Shown here piece after piece: positions 1 through 7,119 of a stretch of 20,592 nucleotides of DNA. The position numbers and the translations under genes are program-made. This DNA comes from Bryopsis sp. KO-2023. Lineage: Eukaryota > Chlorophyta > Ulvophyceae > Bryopsidales > Bryopsidaceae. The notes below the pieces were generated by a model. That model did not search any database and had not been told where the DNA came from. It saw nothing but the letters and a program-made list of their open reading frames with translations. Location of the stretch: the NCBI GenBank assembly GCA_030272585.1, contig BSYQ01000006.1, positions 6,705,001-6,725,592 on the forward strand, in the 5' to 3' direction. The stretch's first letter is position 1; each line of letters opens with the position of its first letter.

Positions 1-410
1 GAGAGCTCCACAGCTGAAGGGTGGGCCTTGGATGGACATGGAGCAGGGCCACCTTCCCCAGAGGTTCCAGAATGGCTACTGGTGAGTCCTTTGAAAACCT
101 CAGAAAGTGTCTCAGTACATTTTTGCAAACATTCAGCCACCTTGTGAAGGGAATCCAACAACAACTGTTGCCTGTGAAAGTCCAAATCCAGTTCCCCTGA
201 TGTAATGGTTTCCAAATGATTTACTTGGCTCCCCTGAAAACTCTCCGGTGTATCCACATCAATGTCCTTTGTGTAATCTCCAACCCTGTGTTTGTACGAT
301 GTCTTTGCAGGTATACCCAAATCCGCCCGGTGATCCAAACTGAGAAGAGCATCTCCAAGCTTCAGAAGTTTATCGGCAATCCCAGAAACAATCTTGTGTG
401 TACCCAGAAA
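1..410 (-). CDS. Second open frame of retroelement E1, N-terminal part, cut by window edge
   Basis: This is the equivalent of the first 410 bp of the frame at 10415-9387, ending at the left window boundary. It again opens after a TGA (413-411) inside the first tandem-repeat unit and lacks an ATG. No function can be assigned. Confidence 0.42.
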
Positions 411-2270
411 TCACCAAACCTGACAACCAAAAACGACCCTGCTGGAGGATTCAAAGGTGAGTGAATTTTCCCAGATGCCTGTAACCTGTTAGAGTGTCCT
501 GAGTATGAATGTCTAGTTTTGAAAGGAGTCCAACAAACACTGCCTGTGATCTTCCCTCCTATCTGATCTTCTCTTTTCCTCGAGCACAGCACTGTTGTTC
601 CTGTTCTTTTGTTATCCATAACATAAATGTTCCCTTTCCTCTTTGCATCATTCCCTGAAACTCTCGAATAGTACCAGAACTGTGAATCCCATAACCTAGT
701 GAGCCCCAAAGCCACCATTAGAAAAACAACCCCAAACACAACTAGAACACCCCTGTAGGTATAAAAATTAGTGACTACTGTGTGTGTATGTACCCAGAAA
801 TCACCAGACCTAATAACCAGGAACGACCCTGCTGGATGCAAAGGTGAGTGTACTGCCCCAAATGCCTGAAACCTGTTGGGGTGACCTGAGGATGAATGTC
901 CTGTTTGAAAAGAGTCCAACAAACGGTGCCTGTGATCTCCCCTCTTTTCTGATCTTCTCTTTTCATCTACCTCAGCACCACGTTTCCTGTTTTTCATCTA
1001 TATCAAAAATGTTCCCTTCCTTTCTTTCAGCATGCCCTGAAGCTTGTGAATAGTTCAAGAACTGTGAATCCCACACCCTAGTGATCCCCAAAGCCACCAC
1101 CAGAAAAATAACCCCAAACACAAACAGAACACCCCTATTATTGACTGTTGTTTTTGTGTGTACCCAGAAATCATCAATCCTGACAACCAGGAACAACCCT
1201 GATGGAGGATTCAAAGGTGAGTAAACCTCCCCATATGCCTGTACCCTGTTGGAGTGTCCTGAATATAAATGTCCTGTGCGAAAGGAGTCCAACAAACGTT
1301 GCATGTGATCTTCCCCCCTATCTGATCCTCCCTTGTCATCTACCTCAACACAGCTGGTTCCTGTTTTTGTTTTTCATCCAAATCAAAAATGTGTCCCCCC
1401 TTGCTTTCGCTGCTCCTGGGATCGCTTCAATAGTAAAAGACATTCGAATCCCTCACCATAGTGATCCCCAAAACCACCACTTAGAAAAAACATCCCCAAA
1501 CACAAATTTATTATCCATCACATAAATGTTCCCTTGCCGCTTTGCATCATTCCCTGGAGCTCTCGAAGAGTACCAGAACTGTAAATCCCATAACCTAGTG
1601 AGCCCCAAAGCCACCATTAGAAAAACAACCCCAAACACAAATAGAACACTCCTGTAGGTATAAAAATTGTTGACTGCTGTGTGTGTATGTACCCAGAGAT
1701 CACCAAACCGGACAACCAAGAACAACCCTGCTGGAGGATGCAAAGGTGATTGTACTTCCCCAAATGCCTGAAACCTGTTGGGGTGTCCTGAGAATGAATG
1801 ACCTGTTTGAAAAGAGTCCTACAAACGATGCTTGTGATCTCCCCTCCTATCTGATCTTCTGTTTTTCATCTACCTCAGCACCACGTTTCCTGTTTGTCAC
1901 CCATATCAAAAACGTTTCCTTCCCTGTTTTCAGCATTCCCTGAAGCTTGCGAATAGTACAAGAACTGTGAATCCCACACCCTAGTGATCCCCAAAGCCAC
2001 CACCAGAAAAATAACCCCAAACACAAACAGAACACCCCTATTATTGACTGCTGTTTTTGTGTGTACCCAGAAATCCTCAAACCTGACAACCAGGAACGAC
2101 CCTGATGGAGGACTCAAAGGTGAGTATATCTCCCCATATGCCTGTACCCTGTAGGAGTGTCCTGAGTATAAATGACCTGTTTGAAAAGAGTCCAACAAAC
2201 GTTGCATGTGATCTTCCCCTCTATCTGAACCTCCCTTGTCATCTACCTCAACACAGCTGGTTCCTGTTTT
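402..2270 (-). repeat. Higher-order tandem repeat array downstream of ORF1 (E1)
   Basis: Five related units begin at about 402, 792, 1162, 1691 and 2065, each starting with an ACCCAGA-type motif. Spacings are 390, 370, 529 and 374 bp, and the last unit is truncated at about 2270. Two tail types occur: an alpha tail with CATAAATGTTCCC and TTTGCATCATTCCCTG, and a beta tail with ATATCAAAAA and ACACCCTAGTGATCC. The order is alpha, beta, beta-like plus alpha, beta, so the third unit is long because it carries both tails. Several minus-strand frames run through the units and encode a recurring hydrophobic stretch followed by TR-x-WDSQF, but the frame is broken in the third unit. I therefore treat the array as noncoding or as decayed coding sequence. 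Long imperfect repeats downstream of gag are also a feature of HeT-A 3' regions. Confidence 0.85.
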
Positions 2271-2616
2271 TATCCACGAAACCCTGGGGGTGACTTTCGC
2301 ATAAAAGAAGCCTCCTTTTAACAGGTGTATAAAAATGGCCATAATCACCCCTTATTTAGCGCAGTATAGAAAGACCCACGCCCCCGAAAAAATCCCCGTA
2401 GCCCAATGTAAAAAAACATAAGACCCTGATCAGTATTGAGTTCTTAATAAACAATTGTGTCCTGAAAATTATTCCCAGAAAACAAAGGACATCCTCAACA
2501 AATATACTGCACCCAAATGGAGAATAATAAATCGTCCCAAATAAAAACAAAAACAAAAACTCCAAAATCAACGTTCTTTTGTCTCTGACTGATGCAGGAA
2601 AAATAGTGCCCCCCCT
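2271..2616 (-). other. Spacer between ORF1 and the repeat array (E1)
   Basis: This is an AT-rich stretch directly after the ORF1 stop. It contains an AAAAAC-type simple run on the + strand (about 2538-2560) and one short hydrophobic open frame (71 codons, no ATG) on the minus strand. A LINE ORF2 would normally begin here. I see no endonuclease or RT motif in any frame. Confidence 0.55.
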
Positions 2617-4482
2617 CTAGGGGACACGCATGGCAGGCGGAGGCTGAGGGACATGTGGAGCAGTAGAAGGACGTTTGGGAGGTGCCGTAGGGTCATGGAG
2701 TGGAGCTGTAGGGCATGCTTGAGTCTCGTGGGCCCCGTAACATTTCCTGCAGTTGGGTAAGTTGGGACACGAAGCAGCTTTATGTGTCCCAAGCTGGTTA
2801 CAGCGCATACACCTGATGATGGCGCGCTTATAAACTGACACCGGAACAAACTTGTATTCGTAACGCAGCATGTCGCCCATCTTTTCAACGATATCCTTTT
2901 GAATCCACACCCTGATGGACTGGGAGGGGATCCAGTCAACCCCCTGAGGTGTAACCACCCTTCTCTTCAACCGTTCACTCTGAGTAATGTATTGAGTGAT
3001 ATCCATGTCTTGTGTAGGTGCTGGAAGACCCCAGTCCTCATGATTGGCACACAACAGTTCGCTATCGAAGTCGGTCAAGCTAACACCTTCTGGAATCCCG
3101 GTGACCACCATTGCCACCTTATCAACTGCCACCGACTGAATCTGTGGATGCCTCGTCCACCTGCCCAAAGCTGCAAGATCCAACTCCGGTAATTGGTCCT
3201 CCGTCATTGAATGCTCCAAAGCCAATTGCCGATCCACCAAAATCCAGTCATCCTCCGAAAATTGACAGTACACATTTCCTCTGAAATCCCTCCGAATTCC
3301 CACCACCTTGACCTTTTTCTCTGGAATGGCCCTTTCCAAAAAGGACTCGATATGCATACCCAGCGTTCTTGAACTGAATTCCGACGCCCTCAGACTGCTG
3401 GGGGGGCGTAACCTCATGGAAACAGCATCATTACGCGAATCTTTTTCCCTTTGTCTTGCCTTTTGAACCCGTTCCTGACGAGCCAGACGAGCCTTCTGGG
3501 CATCCCATTGCTGCTGAGTGGGCCATTGTGGCGCAGGGTCATTAGATGAACCAAATCGAGGGCCAGAGTTCGGTGTAGGGCCTGAAGGCGATGGGGGAAG
3601 CGTGGCCAATCGCTGGAGGAGAGCCCCCCAAGAGGCCGATAGCTCCTCTGCCCTATGGATGTCATCATGAAGGCCCGGAAACGACATAAAAGCCGAGGTA
3701 GCAGGGTTGCCGTTGTAAACGTTCTGCAGCTCCTTCAGAATCAAGTCCTGAGTGGCCATAACCTTCTTGTTCTGTTCTACCAACTGTGCCGCCAATCTGG
3801 AAATGTCCACACAGGTCTGTCTGATGGGGGGAATTCCCTGGTTAACCACTGTGGGTTGTGGACTAGGAATAGGCCCGGGAGAGTCCCTGGGTGGCTGCTG
3901 AGAGCCAGAGGCGGTGGGCTGGGAGCCTGGGGTTGGCTGAGGAGGCTGATTGTGCTCCAATCCAGTTGTGGGGTGGCCTGTGCATGATTGTGGGTCAGTG
4001 TGATCTGTCTGAGTGGGAAGAGAACCACTAGGACCAATGTGGGTCCTGTGAAGGGATAATGTGGGACCTGTGGGCTGATGGGTGGGAGTGAGAATGTGTC
4101 CCTGAGAATCCTGTTGATTAGTGACTCCTGTGTGCATACTGTCCTCCCCATGTGAATGTATAACATCATCCATGCCTTCCATCTCATCCCGTCCTTCCAA
4201 TTCATCTCTGTCCATCATAGCATCCGCTCTTTCACGCATCGCCTCATTCGCAGCGCGACACTCACATCGAATCACATCCCGAAGTTCCGGCACAGTCGCA
4301 TGGGGGTGGAACCTCATCGACAACAGCTTAAAAACCAGACGAACGTGATTGTATGACGCATAGGGGATAACATCGAAAATCGTCGCCCTGTTTTCCTCGT
4401 TATCCTCGCTGACGTCCAGTATCGTTTGAAGTTTGGCAAGTGCCTCCGCCTTGAACGTGGGACTCAGAGACATTTCGTCCAT
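2617..4482 (-). CDS. Gag-like ORF1 protein of non-LTR retroelement (621 aa), copy in E1
   Basis: This is the likely nucleic-acid-binding Gag of the element, expected to coat its RNA in a ribonucleoprotein. The ATG has G at -3 and G at +4, and an in-frame TAA lies eight codons upstream (4509-4507), so the start is well fixed. Visible regions are: a helical N-terminus (1-105) ending in an acidic DE/M-rich stretch; a low-complexity Pro/Thr/Gln/His linker (about 110-220); a predicted coiled coil (224-256); a strongly basic Gln/Arg/Lys helix (325-350); RRM-like strand and helix segments (about 390-415 and 455-545); and two zinc knuckles. Knuckle 1 (558-572) is C-x2-C-x5-H-x4-C and knuckle 2 (578-590) is C-x2-C-x3-H-x4-C. 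The paired knuckles and their C-terminal position resemble Jockey/Tad-type ORF1 proteins. The frame is intact. Only 31 residues follow the second knuckle. The family assignment is by motif only. Confidence 0.88.
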   Translation of the reverse strand: MDEMSLSPTFKAEALAKLQTILDVSEDNEENRATIFDVIPYASYNHVRLVFKLLSMRFHPHATVPELRDVIRCECRAANEAMRERADAMMDRDELEGRDEMEGMDDVIHSHGEDSMHTGVTNQQDSQGHILTPTHQPTGPTLSLHRTHIGPSGSLPTQTDHTDPQSCTGHPTTGLEHNQPPQPTPGSQPTASGSQQPPRDSPGPIPSPQPTVVNQGIPPIRQTCVDISRLAAQLVEQNKKVMATQDLILKELQNVYNGNPATSAFMSFPGLHDDIHRAEELSASWGALLQRLATLPPSPSGPTPNSGPRFGSSNDPAPQWPTQQQWDAQKARLARQERVQKARQREKDSRNDAVSMRLRPPSSLRASEFSSRTLGMHIESFLERAIPEKKVKVVGIRRDFRGNVYCQFSEDDWILVDRQLALEHSMTEDQLPELDLAALGRWTRHPQIQSVAVDKVAMVVTGIPEGVSLTDFDSELLCANHEDWGLPAPTQDMDITQYITQSERLKRRVVTPQGVDWIPSQSIRVWIQKDIVEKMGDMLRYEYKFVPVSVYKRAIIRCMRCNQLGTHKAASCPNLPNCRKCYGAHETQACPTAPLHDPTAPPKRPSTAPHVPQPPPAMRVP

Positions 4483-4511
4483 GCCTACGAAAACCTGATG
4501 AGGAGTTTAGT

Positions 4512-5107
4512 GTGGTTCGACTCTGCACTCAGGTGCACAACTGCCTTCCTGTCTTCGCGCCGTCAGTCCTGCCTCAGTAGATTGACTCAAAGTCCTTTGC
4601 ACGAAACGTGCGCAGGGGCTCCTGTCCCGGTCCTGTCGTGTATTCCTTGCCTGTGGCGAACGCAGAGGGTTCCTTGCCGAATTCTGGCGGTCCTGTCTGT
4701 GGAAATTGGGATGGCACACGTGCTGTCCCAGTAAAAACGTCCAAGGGCCGCAGCACAACACTCAAACCCAGTCGGTAACCTGTCCTGGTGATGCTGCGTG
4801 GTTCGACTCTGCACTCAGGTGCACAACTTCCCTGCTAGTAGCACTCGCAGGGGGATTCCTGTCTCAGCGCCGTCAGTCCTGCCTCGGTAGATTGTCTCAA
4901 AGTCCCTTGCACGAAGCGTGCGCAGGGGCTCCTGTCCCGGTCCTGTCGTGTATTCCGTGCCTGTGGCGAACGCAGAGGGTTCCTTGCCTGATTCTGGCGG
5001 TCCTGTCTGTGGAAATTGGGATGGCACACGTGCTGTCCCAGTAGAAACGTCCAAGGGCCGCAGCACAACACTCAAACCCAGTCGATAACCTGTCCTGGTG
5101 ATACTGC
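4512..5107 (-). repeat. Leader tandem monomers upstream of ORF1 (E1)
   Basis: Two tandem monomers of 286 bp (4512-4797) and 310 bp (4798-5107) both begin GTGGTTCGACTCTGCACTC on the + strand. A third start (from 5108) breaks off after about 12 bp. The second monomer has a ~24-bp insertion near its start; the rest is over 90% identical by eye. The array lies between the 5' end of the element and the ORF1 ATG on the minus strand. This matches the position of the promoter-bearing 5' monomers of mouse L1. A promoter role is inferred, since no TATA or initiator motif stands out. Confidence 0.85.
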
Positions 5108-5361
5108 GTGGTTCGATTCCACCAACAGGTCCTTTGGTGCTGTCCGTTCGACTCGTGTGTTGATGATTTTAGTAGCGGACAAAGTGCTGCAAGTGGTGCT
5201 GTGTGCGCCTGCACGGGATAGCACTAGACTGCGTCCTTAGAGACGAACAGGAGGGCCTACTCGGGCGTTCGGTACCTCCGTCGTGTCTGCCTCCTTGGTT
5301 GTATTTTGCTTGCACGTTCACTCGCTCCTCAGAAAGTTTTTTAGACAAAAACCGAAAATCT
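5108..5361 (-). other. 5' leader of retroelement E1
   Basis: This ~250-bp GC-rich stretch forms the 5' end of the element, ending at the telomeric stub. It contains no open frame of note. The + strand has a perfect box B match (GGTTCGATTCC, 5110-5120) inside a GTGG/CCAC hairpin. Confidence 0.5.
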
Positions 5362-5380
5362 GGGTTTAGGGTTTAGGGGG
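5362..5380 (+). repeat. Telomeric stub between E1 5' end and module A
   Basis: About two and a half TTTAGGG units ending in a G run (GGGTTTAGGGTTTAGGGGG). It separates the retroelement from module A and has the same orientation as the chromosome-terminal telomere. Confidence 0.85.
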
Positions 5381-6160
5381 TTACCGGGGGAGCTTCAGAG
5401 GTTTTCCCGGACTATTCCTCGCGGCTAACCCCCCCAAATCGACCCCAAGGAATTCAAAAATTTTATTTTTTTTTGATTTTAATGATCCATTTTTACGTAA
5501 TCGCCAAAAATGGGCCTTTTTAGGGGTTTTCTTGGAATTGACGAAATCTAGAGGTTATCCGCAATTAGGTAATCACATATTCGAAATCTTTGTCTTATTT
5601 GGGACATATTGTGAAATTTTCAGATCATTTCAATGATTTAAATTGGAGTTATGAGGCTCCAAAGATGGTCCATTTAGGCTTTTTTTAGCTATTTTTGGCA
5701 CAGATCGACCATAACTCTTACACTATTGACTTTTTTCAAATTTCGTTTTCAGATTTTGGATTTTTAGAGAAAAGTAGTTTTTGACTTTTTCGAAAATCAT
5801 TACGTAATTTTCAAATTCCCAGTTTCAGATTGCCTCTAACTCCTTAATGAGACCTCCTATTGAAATTCCGTCAAAGCGAAAATGAATTATGGAAGAAAGT
5901 AACTTTTCGAATTTTCGGATTACATAAGCATTAGTTATGACGACTTTGACGTTTATGACTAAGGACGACTTTTGAGCGAAATGCAACATTATATTCAAAA
6001 GTTCAGAAATTTTACGTAGATTTTGAAATTTTATGTTTCGTCCGAAAATTCGTAAGAGGCAAGTAGGTAGGAGCGAAAGAAGCCTGAAAGAAGTACGGAA
6101 GCACACAAGGAAGGATTCGAACCCGTGACACTATCGAAGTATAAAAAAAATAAATAAGCC

Positions 6161-6164
6161 AAAA
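6161..6164 (-). terminator. Candidate Pol III terminator (TTTT) after tRNA-like sequence, module A
   Basis: Minus-strand TTTT begins 5 nt after the acceptor stem. The same run occurs at 7905-7902 and 16169-16166. A four-T run is common in AT-rich DNA, so position and conservation carry the evidence. Confidence 0.35.
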
Positions 6165-6169
6165 GTTTC

Positions 6170-6269
6170 GCCCCAGGCGGGAATTGAACCCACGATGCCG
6201 CTATGGCTAATGAGACAAGCACACATCTCGAATACCCACCGGGACATCCTACCACCATGTAGCTGGGGC
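6170..6269 (-). ncRNA. tRNA-like sequence in module A copy 1
   Basis: The 100-nt element has a perfect 7-bp acceptor stem (GCCCCAG at 6269-6263 with CTGGGGC at 6176-6170). It has a 4-bp D-type stem (ACAT/ATGT) with a GG-containing loop, and a 5-bp T-arm (GTGGG/CCCGC, one G-T pair) closing the loop TTCAATT. The T-arm gives a good box B (GGTTCAATTCC). A TTTT run 5 nt downstream (6164-6161) would end Pol III transcription. Box A is weak. The region between the D and T arms is 50 nt instead of ~23 and forms a long imperfect arm without a canonical anticodon loop. It may be an intron-containing tRNA, a decayed tRNA gene, or a tRNA-derived (SINE-like) sequence. No CCA is encoded. Confidence 0.5.
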
Positions 6270-6982
6270 CCCGGAATTTTCGGTCGCTACCGGGGTTTTA
6301 TACTTGAAAGGAGCGATTTTGATGGAAGTATGTCAATTGATTTCGGTTTGGATTCGATCCCTCGACCTTTACGACTCGGAAGCGTTTACTGACCTATCCC
6401 TCCTTATCGTTTGATCCTACTACGAACGAAAGGATCATAAGTGATCTTTGATAGTACGAGACGTGTGCTTGATTACGATTGAAGTAGTTAACTTCGATTC
6501 CTTTCTAGAGTAATGTATCGATTAGAATGGTTGAGATAGATAGGATAGTTGATGATGTTTTTACGTCGGTAAGGTATCAGGTTCGAGTCCAGGCTTAAGA
6601 ACTTTGGTGTTCGGAAGTGAGGTTGAGTTCGATTGGATTCGATTGGATTCGATCTCGTAACCTTTGAGACTAGAGTCAGCCTTGACGTTGTTAGAAAGGT
6701 ATTGAAGATCATTTTGATAGATGATTGTTCATCGAGACATGTTACTGAAACAGATTATAGATTACAAACTTTGCACAACAGCAGATTCTCGGTAATTGCC
6801 TTTAACGCTTGATATCTCGAAAATGAGAAGGAATTTCAAAATTCTGGTTAAAGCCAAACGCAATATTTTCTCGAGACCTACGATTTGATACCCATATTGC
6901 ATTTCTGATGAAAATCGAGTCTCGACGCCCTTAGTGATCAAACTGACGACTTTAGGGTTTACGAAGCTAAGTAGTTTAATAA

Positions 6983-7119
6983 TTTAGGGTTTAGGGTTTA
7001 GGGTTTAGGGTTTAGGGTTTAGGGTTTAGGGGTTAGGGTTTAGGGTTTTAGGGTTTAGGGTTTAGGGTTTAGGGTTTAGGGTTTAGGGTTTAGGGTTTAG
7101 GGTTTAGGGTTTAGGGTTT
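6983..7119 (+). repeat. Interstitial telomere tract T1
   Basis: About 19 TTTAGGG-type units (137 bp) in the same orientation as the chromosome end. Variants TTTAGGGG (7025), TTAGGG (7033) and TTTTAGGG (7046) occur in the proximal half. Confidence 0.95.

Larger units (their letters stand above)
1..5361 (-). mobile_element. Telomere-associated non-LTR retroelement E1 (3' end outside window)
   Basis: This is the 5' and central part of the element seen complete at 8938-15366. Reading on the minus strand from 5361 leftwards, it has a 5' leader, two ~300-bp leader monomers, the 621-aa Gag-like ORF1, a ~350-bp spacer, a higher-order tandem-repeat array, and the start of a second open frame cut off by the window edge. 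Its 5' end is joined to a telomeric stub at 5362-5380. I see no reverse transcriptase or endonuclease coding capacity in the visible part. That E1 also ends in an oligo(A) tail joined to telomeric repeats is inferred from copy 2. Confidence 0.82.
6113..6655. other. Cluster of box B / T-arm-like motifs in module A
   Basis: Besides the tRNA-like sequence, four motifs resemble the tRNA T-arm/box B consensus. They are GGTTCGAATCC on the minus strand (6123-6113, perfect), GGATCGAATCC on minus (6360-6350), GGTTCGAGTCC on plus (6580-6590, perfect) and AGATCGAATCC on minus (6655-6645). None has a complete cloverleaf around it that I can fold. The first lies in an island (6080-6131) identical in module B. 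The third has a near match in module B (8317-8327, GGTTCGAGTCT). They may be remnants of a tRNA gene cluster or of tRNA-derived repeats. Confidence 0.4.
5381..6982. repeat. Subtelomeric module A, copy 1
   Basis: This ~1.6-kb AT-rich noncoding module is bounded by telomeric repeats on both sides. It starts TTACCGGGGG and ends TTTAATAAT before the telomere tract. It is homologous over its length to module B, with extensive divergence interrupted by identical islands (6080-6131, 6167-6288, 6795-6846). It holds one tRNA-like sequence and several box B-like motifs. A short TTTAGGGTTTA motif (6951-6961) occurs 22 bp before the telomeric tract. Short open frames (for example 5825-6106 minus) have homologues in module B, but I do not consider them genes. 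Confidence 0.85.

Noticed and set aside
362..997. 211-aa minus-strand frame and similar frames across the tandem array
   Set aside because: The recurring hydrophobic segment is a product of tandem duplication, and the frame is disrupted in the long third unit. Recorded as part of the repeat array instead.
402..2270. CRISPR-like or bacterial repeat array
   Set aside because: The units are ~380 bp, imperfect, and without short repeat/spacer alternation. The window is plainly eukaryotic.
2538..2565. A-rich run as an internal oligo(A) tail of a second, nested retroelement
   Set aside because: It is on the + strand, interrupted by C residues, and has no telomeric or target-site junction beside it.
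2568..2939. 123-aa minus-strand frame overlapping the ORF1 3' end, possible ORF2 start
   Set aside because: It lies within ORF1 in another register, is short, and lacks endonuclease or RT motifs.
5825..6106. 93-aa minus-strand frame with a similar 103-aa frame at 7576-7887
   Set aside because: The frames align, but an in-frame stop lies just upstream in module A, the differences do not favour synonymous sites by eye, and the sequence is AT-rich and low in complexity. I could not separate it from noncoding homology.
6031..6258. 75-aa minus-strand frame, with relatives at 7754-7999 and 16036-16263
   Set aside because: Its best-conserved part is simply the translation of the identical tRNA-like island, so the protein similarity follows from RNA-level identity. 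The modules otherwise do not keep frames.
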